Below are positions 56,438 through 64,000 of a DNA stretch of 64,000 bases, one piece after another. Within the stretch, counting starts at the first letter, position 1. Each line of letters opens with the position of its first letter. This stretch comes from Pseudomonas sp. ANT_J12 (GTDB lineage Bacteria; Pseudomonadota; Gammaproteobacteria; Pseudomonadales; Pseudomonadaceae), in contig NZ_VOBN01000018.1 of the NCBI RefSeq assembly GCF_008370045.1, positions 57,394 through 121,393 on the forward strand, read 5' to 3'. The notes under the pieces were generated by a model. That model was given only the letters and a program-made list of their open reading frames with translations. It ran no database searches and had not been told where the DNA came from. The position numbers were made by a program, and so were the translations under genes.

Positions 56438-57472
56438 CTAGTATTTTTGTCGGGAAAGCGCCGGTACGGGTTGAGCAACCGTTTCGCCGTCAATCCGGGC
56501 TTTAAGCCACCGATAGCTGCGTTTTTCCACCCATTCGTAACTTGCCCAGGAACCCAGGCCGATGGTCGCCGCGCAAACGGTGAACATCGCGTAGGGATTC
56601 ACGCCATAACGCTGTGCGACAAATCCACCGGCGGACAGCACCAGCACATGCATCAGGTACACCGAGTAGGAACAATTACCGAGCAGTTCGAACATCCGGT
56701 TGTGCTCGACATAGCGTTCCAGCGAGATGCACGCCATCACCAGCACGGCACTTGGCAAGCCCCAGGCCAGGAATCGAGGCTCCGGGGCCAGGTGATAAAT
56801 GGTCAACAACGCGCCCACAATCCCCAGCAACGGCAGGTATAACCCCGGTTTGATCCAGCCCCGGCGATAAACCATGCCAAGGGCAATCCCCAGCAAAAAC
56901 TCATAAACGATGTCCGAACGGTAGAACTCGCTGACCCAGCCATAACCGGTCCAGGCCTGGCACACCGCGAACAGCAGCGCCGCGACGATCCATAACCGCC
57001 AGTGCAGACGGAACAGCAACGCCCAGCCGAACAACAGGTAAAACAGCATTTCGTAGTTCAACGTCCAGCCGACGTTGAGGGTCGGATAAATCCCATAGCC
57101 GCCGGGATTCTCCGTAGGAATAAACAACAGCGACAGCAGGAAATGCGACCAATCGACCGTCTGATCCGGCAACACCGGCCGCGCAAATACCACCACCAAC
57201 GCCATCAGCGCGGTATACAGCCAATACGCCGGGACGATGCGAAACAGCCGATACAACAGGAATCGCGCCGGCGGCAGGGATTTGCCCTCGGTGGACAGGA
57301 AAATCACCAGCCCACTGATGACAAAGAACACATCGACCCCCACCGCGCCCTTGTCGATAAACGCCTGCCCCACCGGCCCACGGGCGTGGAAGTCGAAGAA
57401 AATCTGCATGAAATGGTGGCCGACCACCGCCCAGGCCGCGATGAAGCGCAGGGCTTGTACCGACATCAACAT
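56438..57472 (-). CDS. Acyltransferase-3 family membrane protein
   Basis: A 344-residue inner-membrane acyltransferase of the OafA/NodX type with about ten hydrophobic helices. Motifs are SVQALRFIAAWAVVGHHFMQ at the N-terminus, where the conserved His lies, GVDVFFVISGLVIFL (~47-61), then RLFRIVPAYWLYT. The family moves acyl, often acetyl, groups onto extracellular polysaccharides, lipids or LPS sugars. The second in-frame ATG, 57472, is chosen because GGGAGG lies just upstream. No polysaccharide genes are adjacent, so the acceptor is unknown. Confidence 0.88.
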   Translation of the reverse strand: MLMSVQALRFIAAWAVVGHHFMQIFFDFHARGPVGQAFIDKGAVGVDVFFVISGLVIFLSTEGKSLPPARFLLYRLFRIVPAYWLYTALMALVVVFARPVLPDQTVDWSHFLLSLLFIPTENPGGYGIYPTLNVGWTLNYEMLFYLLFGWALLFRLHWRLWIVAALLFAVCQAWTGYGWVSEFYRSDIVYEFLLGIALGMVYRRGWIKPGLYLPLLGIVGALLTIYHLAPEPRFLAWGLPSAVLVMACISLERYVEHNRMFELLGNCSYSVYLMHVLVLSAGGFVAQRYGVNPYAMFTVCAATIGLGSWASYEWVEKRSYRWLKARIDGETVAQPVPALSRQKY

Positions 57473-57504
57473 CAACCGCCCTCCCGTCAAATCACCGCAT
57501 AGTC

Positions 57505-57602
57505 CTTGTAGGAGCGAAGCTTGCTCGCGAAAGCGGCGTGTCAGTCGACATCAATGTTGAATGTGACGGCCTCTTCGCGAGCAAGCTTTGCTCCTACAGG
57601 GG
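57505..57602. repeat. REPIN: two inverted REP units
   Basis: TTGTAGGAGCGAAGCTTGCTCGCG and its inverse around a spacer of ~40 bases. It is the GCTTGCTCGCG variant also seen at 40475, between the acyltransferase start and the cti stop. Confidence 0.85.
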
Positions 57603-57648
57603 ATTGGCGGCATTACAGGTGGGACACCGGGCGCTGTTCAAAGGTCGA

Positions 57649-59934
57649 TCAAAGATTCTCGTACCGGTTCATGTCCAGCACGCCCTCTTCCACCGGGTCG
57701 GTTTCGTGAACGTACTGGCTCAGATCATGGAAGTAGAACCAGAACTGCGGATGACTGCGCCGAATCCCCCAGCGCTCGACAATCTTCTCGAAGCGATGGG
57801 CATCCTTGGCGTTCTCCATCGCATCCACAAACGCCGGCACCTGATCCGCCGGGATGTTGAACATGAAGTTGGGATAGCTGCTGAGCACGCCCGGGTAAAT
57901 GGTCAATGTGTCGAGCCCTGGCTGATAACGCAGGGACTCGCCGAGCAGGAACGCCACGTTGCTGTGGGCACGGTTGCGTAGCAGGCTGTAGATCTCGCGT
58001 TTGCCGCTGGCCGATTCGATGCGCAGCATGGTCGCTTCCGGCAACTGATCAATCACCTTCAACCCCGCCGCCGGCCGCGACGTCAGGCGACTCAGGGCCT
58101 GTTCGGCGTTCTGCAACGCCGGGTCGATGTTCGGCCGCGAGCAATAGGCACCGTCGCAACGGTTGATCGGATCGGGCTTGGCATTGAGTTCGCCGTAACG
58201 GCCCAGCAACTGCATCGCAAAGTCGCGTTTCGGGTCTTTTTCGTCGAGTTTCAGCGCGGTGGGCTTGTCGTTGTCGATGGCCTCGTAATCCAGCCACATC
58301 TTGAATTTGCCGCCGCTCTGGTACCAATCGTCGAGGTAGTCGCCCCGGGATTCGGCGGGCATCAGGCGCAGGAAGTTTTGCTCGGCACCGTTGCGGATCA
58401 GGTCGAAATACAGGCGTGTCTGGGCCTGGTGGGAGACGTTGCCGAACACATCAAAGTTGACCGCCAACTGGTAATAGGTGCGTTCCAGCAGCGGGAAGTC
58501 GAACAGCCAGATGGTTTGCGGCACGTCACCGATCAGGCCCTTGTTCACCGAGGCGCTGTCGAAGTGGCGGAAGATCGTCAGCAGCGCGTTGTCATTGCCC
58601 GCCCACAACGTCGACCAGCTCGGCGCCGGCGCATCGGCGTAGCTGTCCCGGCGCAGGGCTTCGTATTCGTTGCGCTTGTCGCGGTAGTCGCGCCACAGGC
58701 TCAGGACGCTGCCGACATCGTCGTTCTGCCCCGGCATCGCCAGCAACGGCGTGGCCTGGCCGCAGTAGTTCGGGTCGATGATATAGAGGTCATGCTCCGG
58801 GGCCTGGAACAGCGCCCAGAAGTGGTCGCGGATCACGTCGGTGGCGATCTGACCCCGGCACACCGGGCCACGAATAAAGGTGCGCACGAAGTATTCGGCG
58901 TTATCCAGCATGAATTGATAGCGCGCCTGAGCCGGGATCGCCTCGAACGTGGTGAACGGATTGGCCCGCCGCTCCGGGCCATAACCCGGCAAGGCGTTGA
59001 CCTGCCAGTTGCCACTGAAGAACAGGCTTTTGACCCGCGACAGCTTCGCGGCGCTGAGCGGATAGGTGATGTGAGTCTTCTGCACGATCACCCCTTGCAC
59101 CGGCCACAAGCGGTAATAAACCTGGGTGCCCGGATCGTCGTTCGGGCGGCGGGTGTTGATCAGGTCGATCGGCTGGCCGGTCGGCGTGCGCGAACGCACC
59201 CACTGGAAGAAATGCCCCGGCTCGCCATCCTTGAAATAGATGTGCGCCAGAAACCAATGCTCGAACAACCAGCGCCCCACCAGACTGCCACGAGAGCCAG
59301 GCGCGTTAAGCAGGTTTTCCCATTGCACCACCTGCAAGGCTTCCTGCGCGGACGGCACCAGGCCTTGTTCATCAATCGGCGCCCCGGAAGCGAGCCAGCG
59401 CTGCAACGTCTGGTATTGCTGATCGGTCAGGCCGGTCACCGCCAGCGGCATGCCTTCCTTCGGGTGCGCTCCGGCATAACCGTCGAACTCCGCCGGCATG
59501 GCGCACATGTTTTCCCGGTTCAGGCCCAGCACGATGTCTTCCGGCAACTTGGCGTTGGGGGTCAGCGGAGTTTTGTGGCCCAGTTCCAGCATCCGCGCCA
59601 TCAACGCCGCCTGGCTGCCTTGGGCGTCGAGCACTGAATAGAAGTCCTTGTGCTGCCACGCCAGTTTGCCGAACGCGTCATAAAACAGCCGGGTCGGCGC
59701 GGCGGCCACGCTGCGTTCGCCGTCGTAGACCGGAATCTTGGTCGCGCCACGGGCCGCCCCTTCGCCACTGCCCAGGTTGAGCTGACAGGCGGAGTCGTAG
59801 CAGGCGTGGCAGGCCACGCACTTTTCGGTGAAGATCGGTTGGATGTCACGGGTGTAAGAGATTTCGGGACTTTGCGCAGCGGCGCCCCAGCTTGATAGCA
59901 GCAACAAAATGCTGACAACGACGCGATACGACAT
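57649..59934 (-). CDS. cti: Fatty acid cis/trans isomerase
   Basis: A periplasmic c-type heme enzyme that turns cis into trans unsaturated fatty acids in membrane phospholipids, a rapid solvent and heat response known from Pseudomonas. The 761-residue protein has a signal peptide (VVVSILLLLSSWGAAA, cleavage near residue 20), the heme motif CVACH at residues 39-43 followed by a second Cys pair (ACYDSAC), and the Cti body (FYDAFGKLAWQHKDFYSVLD). ATG 59934 has an AGGG site and places the signal peptide first. Divergent from metH, 155 bases apart. Confidence 0.93.
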   Translation of the reverse strand: MSYRVVVSILLLLSSWGAAAQSPEISYTRDIQPIFTEKCVACHACYDSACQLNLGSGEGAARGATKIPVYDGERSVAAAPTRLFYDAFGKLAWQHKDFYSVLDAQGSQAALMARMLELGHKTPLTPNAKLPEDIVLGLNRENMCAMPAEFDGYAGAHPKEGMPLAVTGLTDQQYQTLQRWLASGAPIDEQGLVPSAQEALQVVQWENLLNAPGSRGSLVGRWLFEHWFLAHIYFKDGEPGHFFQWVRSRTPTGQPIDLINTRRPNDDPGTQVYYRLWPVQGVIVQKTHITYPLSAAKLSRVKSLFFSGNWQVNALPGYGPERRANPFTTFEAIPAQARYQFMLDNAEYFVRTFIRGPVCRGQIATDVIRDHFWALFQAPEHDLYIIDPNYCGQATPLLAMPGQNDDVGSVLSLWRDYRDKRNEYEALRRDSYADAPAPSWSTLWAGNDNALLTIFRHFDSASVNKGLIGDVPQTIWLFDFPLLERTYYQLAVNFDVFGNVSHQAQTRLYFDLIRNGAEQNFLRLMPAESRGDYLDDWYQSGGKFKMWLDYEAIDNDKPTALKLDEKDPKRDFAMQLLGRYGELNAKPDPINRCDGAYCSRPNIDPALQNAEQALSRLTSRPAAGLKVIDQLPEATMLRIESASGKREIYSLLRNRAHSNVAFLLGESLRYQPGLDTLTIYPGVLSSYPNFMFNIPADQVPAFVDAMENAKDAHRFEKIVERWGIRRSHPQFWFYFHDLSQYVHETDPVEEGVLDMNRYENL

Positions 59935-60089
59935 ATCCCTGGTCCCGATCATGAAAAAACGCCGCGATTCTACCGGGCTACCACCGCCACCAACATGAGC
60001 GATATTCATGCAAAACCTTGGCATGCTCTAAAAGCGCACAGGTTTGCTATTATCCCGGCCCTTCGTCATGGTCTTTCCGAGTAGTCCAA

Positions 60090-63000
60090 ATGTCCGATCG
60101 CAGTGTTCGCCTTCAAGCTCTCAAGCACGCCCTCAAAGAGCGCATCCTGATTCTCGACGGTGGCATGGGCACGATGATCCAGAGCTACAAGCTCGAAGAG
60201 CAGGATTACCGTGGCAAACGCTTCGCCGACTGGCCGAGCGATGTGAAAGGCAACAACGACCTGTTGGTGTTGACGCGCCCGGACGTGATCGGCTCGATTG
60301 AGAAAGCCTACCTGGATGCCGGCGCCGACATCCTCGAAACCAACACCTTCAACGCCACCCAGGTGTCCCTCGCCGACTACGGCATGCAAGGCCTGGCGTA
60401 TGAGTTAAACGTAGAAGGCGCGCGCCTGGCCCGCAAGGTCGCCGACGCCAAGACCCTGGAAACCCCGGAGAAGCCGCGTTTCGTCGCGGGCGTGATCGGG
60501 CCGACCAGCCGCACCTGCTCGCTGTCGCCGGACGTGAACAACCCCGGCTACCGCAACGTGACCTTCGATGAACTGGTGGAAAACTACACCGAGGCCACCA
60601 AAGGCCTGATCGAAGGTGGCGCCGACCTGATCCTGATCGAAACCATCTTCGACACCCTGAACGCCAAAGCCGCGATCTTCGCTGTGCAGGGGGTTTTCGA
60701 AGAACTCGGCATCGAACTGCCGATCATGATTTCCGGCACCATCACTGACGCCTCCGGCCGTACCCTGTCGGGCCAGACCACCGAAGCGTTCTGGAACTCC
60801 GTGGCCCACGCCAAGCCGATTTCGGTGGGCCTGAACTGCGCCCTCGGCGCCAGCGAGTTGCGTCCGTACCTGGAAGAGCTGTCGAACAAGGCCGACACCC
60901 ACGTCTCGGCACACCCGAACGCCGGCCTGCCGAACGAATTCGGCGAGTACGACGAACTGCCGGCGCAAACCGCCAAGGTCATCGAGGAATTCGCTCAAAG
61001 CGGCTTCCTCAACATCGTCGGCGGTTGCTGCGGCACCACGCCGGGCCACATCGAAGCCATCGCCAAAGCCGTGGCCGGTTATGCGCCGCGAGTGATTCCC
61101 GAGATTGCGAAGGCTTGTCGCCTGTCGGGCCTGGAGCCGTTCACCATTGATCGCAACTCGTTGTTCATCAACGTCGGCGAGCGCACCAACATCACCGGCT
61201 CGGCCAAATTCGCCCGCCTGATCCGTGAAGACAACTACACCGAAGCCCTGGAAGTCGCCCTGCAACAGGTCGAAGCCGGCGCCCAGGTGATCGACATCAA
61301 CATGGACGAAGGGATGCTCGATTCGAAGAAGGCCATGGTGACCTTCCTCAATCTGATTGCCGGTGAGCCGGACATCTCCCGCGTGCCGATCATGATCGAC
61401 TCCTCCAAATGGGAAGTGATCGAAGCCGGCCTGAAATGCATCCAGGGCAAGGGCATCGTCAACTCGATCAGCATGAAGGAAGGCGTCGAGCAGTTCATTC
61501 ATCACGCCAAACTGTGCAAGCGCTATGGCGCTGCGGTGGTGGTGATGGCGTTCGACGAAGCCGGCCAGGCCGACACCGAAAAGCGCAAGAAAGAAATCTG
61601 CAAACGCTCCTACGACATCCTGGTCAACGAAGTCGGCTTCCCGCCGGAAGACATCATCTTCGACCCGAACATCTTCGCCATTGCCACCGGCATCGAAGAA
61701 CACAACAACTACGCCGTCGACTTCATCAATGCCTGCGCCTACATCCGCGATGAGCTGCCGTATGCGCTGACCTCCGGCGGTGTGTCCAACGTGTCGTTCT
61801 CGTTCCGCGGCAACAACCCGGTGCGTGAGGCGATCCACTCGGTGTTCCTGCTGTATGCGATCCGCAACGGCCTGACCATGGGCATCGTCAACGCCGGTCA
61901 GCTGGAGATCTACGACCAGATCCCGGCCGAGCTGCGTGACGCCGTGGAAGACGTGGTGCTCAACCGCACGCCGGAAGGCACCGACGCCCTGCTCGCCCTC
62001 GCCGACAAGTACAAGGGCGACGGCAGCGTCAAGGAAGCCGAGACCGAAGAGTGGCGCGGCTGGCCGGTCAACAAGCGCCTGGAACATGCACTGGTCAAGG
62101 GCATTACCACGCACATTGTTGAAGACACCGAAGAGTCCCGGCAGTCGTTCACTCGCCCGATCGAAGTGATCGAAGGCCCGCTGATGTCGGGCATGAACAT
62201 CGTCGGCGACCTGTTCGGCGCCGGCAAAATGTTCCTGCCGCAAGTGGTGAAATCCGCCCGGGTGATGAAGCAGGCCGTGGCCCACTTGATCCCGTTCATC
62301 GAACTGGAAAAAGGCGACAAGCCGGAAGCCAAGGGCAAGATCCTCATGGCCACCGTAAAAGGTGACGTGCACGACATCGGCAAAAACATCGTCGGCGTGG
62401 TGCTGGGCTGTAACGGCTACGACATCGTCGACCTCGGCGTGATGGTGCCGGCAGAGAAGATCCTGCAGGTGGCCAAGGAGCAGAAGTGCGACATCATCGG
62501 CCTGTCCGGTCTGATCACGCCGTCGCTGGATGAAATGGTCCACGTCGCCCGCGAGATGCAGCGCCAGGACTTCCACCTGCCGCTGATGATCGGTGGCGCC
62601 ACCACCTCCAAAGCGCACACGGCGGTGAAGATCGAGCCCAAGTACAGCAATGACGCGGTGATCTACGTCACCGACGCCTCCCGCGCCGTGGGCGTGGCGA
62701 CGCAGTTGCTGTCCAAGGAATTGAAGCCGGCCTTCATTGAGAAGACCCGCCTGGAATACATCGAAGTCCGCGAGCGCACCGCCAACCGCAGTGCGCGCAC
62801 CGAACGCCTGAGCTACCCGGCGTCCATCGCCAAGAAGCCGCAGTTTGACTGGAGCACGTATGAGCCGGTCAAGCCGACGTTCACCGGTTCGCGGGTGCTG
62901 GATAACATCGATTTGAAAGTGCTGGCCGAGTACATCGACTGGACGCCGTTTTTTATCTCCTGGGACCTGGCCGGCAAATTCCCGCGCATCCTCGAAGACG

Positions 63001-63800
63001 AAGTGGTCGGTGAAGCCGCCACCTCGCTGTACGCCGATGCCAAGGAAATGCTCGCCAAGCTGATCGACGAGAAGCTGATCAGCGCCCGTGCGGTGTTCGG
63101 TTTCTGGCCGGCCAACCAGGTGCGTGAGGATGACATCGAGGTTTACGGCGATGACGGCAAGCCGATTGCCAAGCTGCATCACTTGCGCCAACAGATCATC
63201 AAGACCGACGGCAAGCCGAACTTCTCCCTGGCCGACTTCGTCGCGCCGAAGGACAGCGAAATCACCGACTACGTGGGTGGTTTCATCACCACCGCCGGGA
63301 TCGGCGCCGAAGAAGTGGCCAAGGCGTATCAGGACGCGGGCGACGATTACAACTCGATCATGGTCAAGGCCCTGGCCGACCGTCTGGCCGAGGCCTGTGC
63401 CGAGTGGTTGCACCAGCAAGTGCGTAAAGAACACTGGGGTTATGCCAAGGACGAGACCCTGGACAACGACGCGCTGATCAAAGAGCAATACACCGGCATC
63501 CGCCCTGCCCCCGGCTACCCGGCCTGCCCGGATCACACCGAGAAAGGCACGCTGTTCGCCCTGCTGGATCCTGAAGCCAGTGAAATGCACGCCGGGCGCA
63601 GCGGCGTGTTCCTCACCGAACACTACGCGATGTTCCCGGCGGCAGCGGTCAGCGGCTGGTACTTCGCGCATCCGCAGGCGCAGTACTTCGCCGTGGGCAA
63701 GATCGACAAGGATCAGGTGCAGAGCTATACGTCGCGCAAAGGCCAGGAATTGAGCGTGACCGAGCGTTGGTTGGCGCCGAACCTGGGTTACGACAACTAA
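60090..63800 (+). CDS. metH: Cobalamin-dependent methionine synthase
   Basis: Transfers methyl from 5-methyltetrahydrofolate to homocysteine using methylcobalamin. The 1,236-residue protein has all four modules: homocysteine domain (ILILDGGMGTMIQSY; zinc Cys in GGCCGTTPGHI, ~310), pterin domain (NVGERTNITGSAKFARLI), cobalamin domain with the axial His in KGDVHDIGKNIVGVVLGCNG (~758) and the C-terminal reactivation domain with the AdoMet motif RPAPGYPACPDHTEKG (~1137). ATG 60090 is the usual start; the frame is open further upstream without support. It uses the B12 made by the cob genes nearby, but has no riboswitch of its own. Confidence 0.97.
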   Translation: MSDRSVRLQALKHALKERILILDGGMGTMIQSYKLEEQDYRGKRFADWPSDVKGNNDLLVLTRPDVIGSIEKAYLDAGADILETNTFNATQVSLADYGMQGLAYELNVEGARLARKVADAKTLETPEKPRFVAGVIGPTSRTCSLSPDVNNPGYRNVTFDELVENYTEATKGLIEGGADLILIETIFDTLNAKAAIFAVQGVFEELGIELPIMISGTITDASGRTLSGQTTEAFWNSVAHAKPISVGLNCALGASELRPYLEELSNKADTHVSAHPNAGLPNEFGEYDELPAQTAKVIEEFAQSGFLNIVGGCCGTTPGHIEAIAKAVAGYAPRVIPEIAKACRLSGLEPFTIDRNSLFINVGERTNITGSAKFARLIREDNYTEALEVALQQVEAGAQVIDINMDEGMLDSKKAMVTFLNLIAGEPDISRVPIMIDSSKWEVIEAGLKCIQGKGIVNSISMKEGVEQFIHHAKLCKRYGAAVVVMAFDEAGQADTEKRKKEICKRSYDILVNEVGFPPEDIIFDPNIFAIATGIEEHNNYAVDFINACAYIRDELPYALTSGGVSNVSFSFRGNNPVREAIHSVFLLYAIRNGLTMGIVNAGQLEIYDQIPAELRDAVEDVVLNRTPEGTDALLALADKYKGDGSVKEAETEEWRGWPVNKRLEHALVKGITTHIVEDTEESRQSFTRPIEVIEGPLMSGMNIVGDLFGAGKMFLPQVVKSARVMKQAVAHLIPFIELEKGDKPEAKGKILMATVKGDVHDIGKNIVGVVLGCNGYDIVDLGVMVPAEKILQVAKEQKCDIIGLSGLITPSLDEMVHVAREMQRQDFHLPLMIGGATTSKAHTAVKIEPKYSNDAVIYVTDASRAVGVATQLLSKELKPAFIEKTRLEYIEVRERTANRSARTERLSYPASIAKKPQFDWSTYEPVKPTFTGSRVLDNIDLKVLAEYIDWTPFFISWDLAGKFPRILEDEVVGEAATSLYADAKEMLAKLIDEKLISARAVFGFWPANQVREDDIEVYGDDGKPIAKLHHLRQQIIKTDGKPNFSLADFVAPKDSEITDYVGGFITTAGIGAEEVAKAYQDAGDDYNSIMVKALADRLAEACAEWLHQQVRKEHWGYAKDETLDNDALIKEQYTGIRPAPGYPACPDHTEKGTLFALLDPEASEMHAGRSGVFLTEHYAMFPAAAVSGWYFAHPQAQYFAVGKIDKDQVQSYTSRKGQELSVTERWLAPNLGYDN

Positions 63801-63809
63801 GCCTCACAT

Positions 63810-63916
63810 GATCGTTCCCACGCTCCGCGTGGGAATGCCTCAATGGACGCTCCGCGTCCGCTTTTGGGACGCGGAGCGTCCCGGGCTGCATTCCCACGCA
63901 GAGCGTGGGAACGATC
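63810..63916. repeat. 107-bp palindromic element, copy 7
   Basis: GATCGTTCCCACGCTCCGCG to GAGCGTGGGAACGATC, 9 bases after the metH stop. Nearly identical to copy 1 at 21554, including the length. Confidence 0.9.
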
Positions 63917-63923
63917 ATAGATC

Positions 63924-64000
63924 CCCTGTAGGAGCGAGGCTTGCCCGCGAAGGCGGTGTGTCAGTCAGAGAAGATGTTGACTGACGCACCGCCTTCGCGG
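63924..64000. repeat. REPIN, cut by window end
   Basis: CCTGTAGGAGCGAGGCTTGC ... then the beginning of the inverted mate (CCGCCTTCGCGG) at the last bases. A GTCAGTCA..TTGACTGAC inverted pair lies in the spacer. Confidence 0.8.

Noticed and set aside
60405..63671. Very long open frame (over 1,000 codons) antisense to metH
   Set aside because: High GC and codon bias keep this frame open; the product is low-complexity (Val, Gly, Asp, His) without known domains, while metH on the other strand is complete and conserved.

Overview
The window reads as chromosome of a fluorescent pseudomonad (Pseudomonas fluorescens group). The evidence is the gacA-uvrC-pgsA-tRNA-Gly block, high GC with strong codon bias, a Pseudomonas-type cti, a P. 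fragi-type family I.1 lipase, CobN paired with ChlI/ChlD-like partners, and many REP/REPIN and palindromic repeats of the kind scattered through these genomes. No rRNA, CRISPR array or complete insertion sequence was seen.

Layout. 1-3.6 kb is accessory DNA: the 3' end of an Rhs toxin with an AT-rich toxin tip and a probable immunity gene, then a graveyard of Rhs pieces (YD-repeat fragment joined to a PAAR/Rhs N-terminal fragment) and a tyrosine integrase cut off before its catalytic domain, lying beside tRNA-Gly. This looks like the eroded edge of a genomic island. 3.6-7.4 kb is core: tRNA-Gly, pgsA, uvrC, gacA (TTG start) and a GNAT acetyltransferase. 7.4-9.1 kb holds a DAHP synthase behind an unusually long leader with an aromatic-rich leader peptide, a strong intrinsic terminator and a second aromatic-rich short frame. 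9.1-11.9 kb: a three-repeat protein of unknown function, a lipase and a parvulin. 11.9-17.5 kb: yejABEF peptide importer. 17.6-23.6 kb: 3-hydroxybutyrate use (sigma-54 activator HbcR, GntP-type permease, 3-hydroxybutyrate dehydrogenase, acetoacetyl-CoA synthetase) with a well-spaced -24/-12 promoter. 23.6-27.8 kb: a PilT/PilU ATPase, a hybrid histidine kinase and a second parvulin.

27.9-34.8 kb is a minus-strand catabolic cluster: amino-acid ABC transporter, RidA, IclR regulator, zinc/PLP D-amino-acid dehydratase-like enzyme and a KDG-kinase-like sugar kinase. Import of a D-hydroxyamino acid, PLP-dependent deamination and RidA clean-up of the enamine fit together. 34.8-44.1 kb is mixed: thioredoxin-like protein, TerC/CBS membrane protein, LysR regulator with a divergent DHA2 exporter, MerR regulator with a divergent but frameshifted flavin oxidoreductase, and pyruvate:quinone oxidoreductase poxB. 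44.2-45.8 kb encodes a phospholipase-D-like protein.

45.9-55.7 kb is a vitamin B12 region built around two divergent cobalamin riboswitches. Leftwards run cobW, cobN and chelatase-like ATPase and VWA subunits (cobalt insertion in the aerobic route); rightwards run cbtB, cbtA (cobalt uptake), cobE and cobM. The B12 user metH closes the window at 60.1-63.8 kb. Between them lie nfuA, an acyltransferase-3 protein and cti. The cobN gene carries a REPIN-like inverted repeat inside its reading frame, adding about 42 residues without breaking it.
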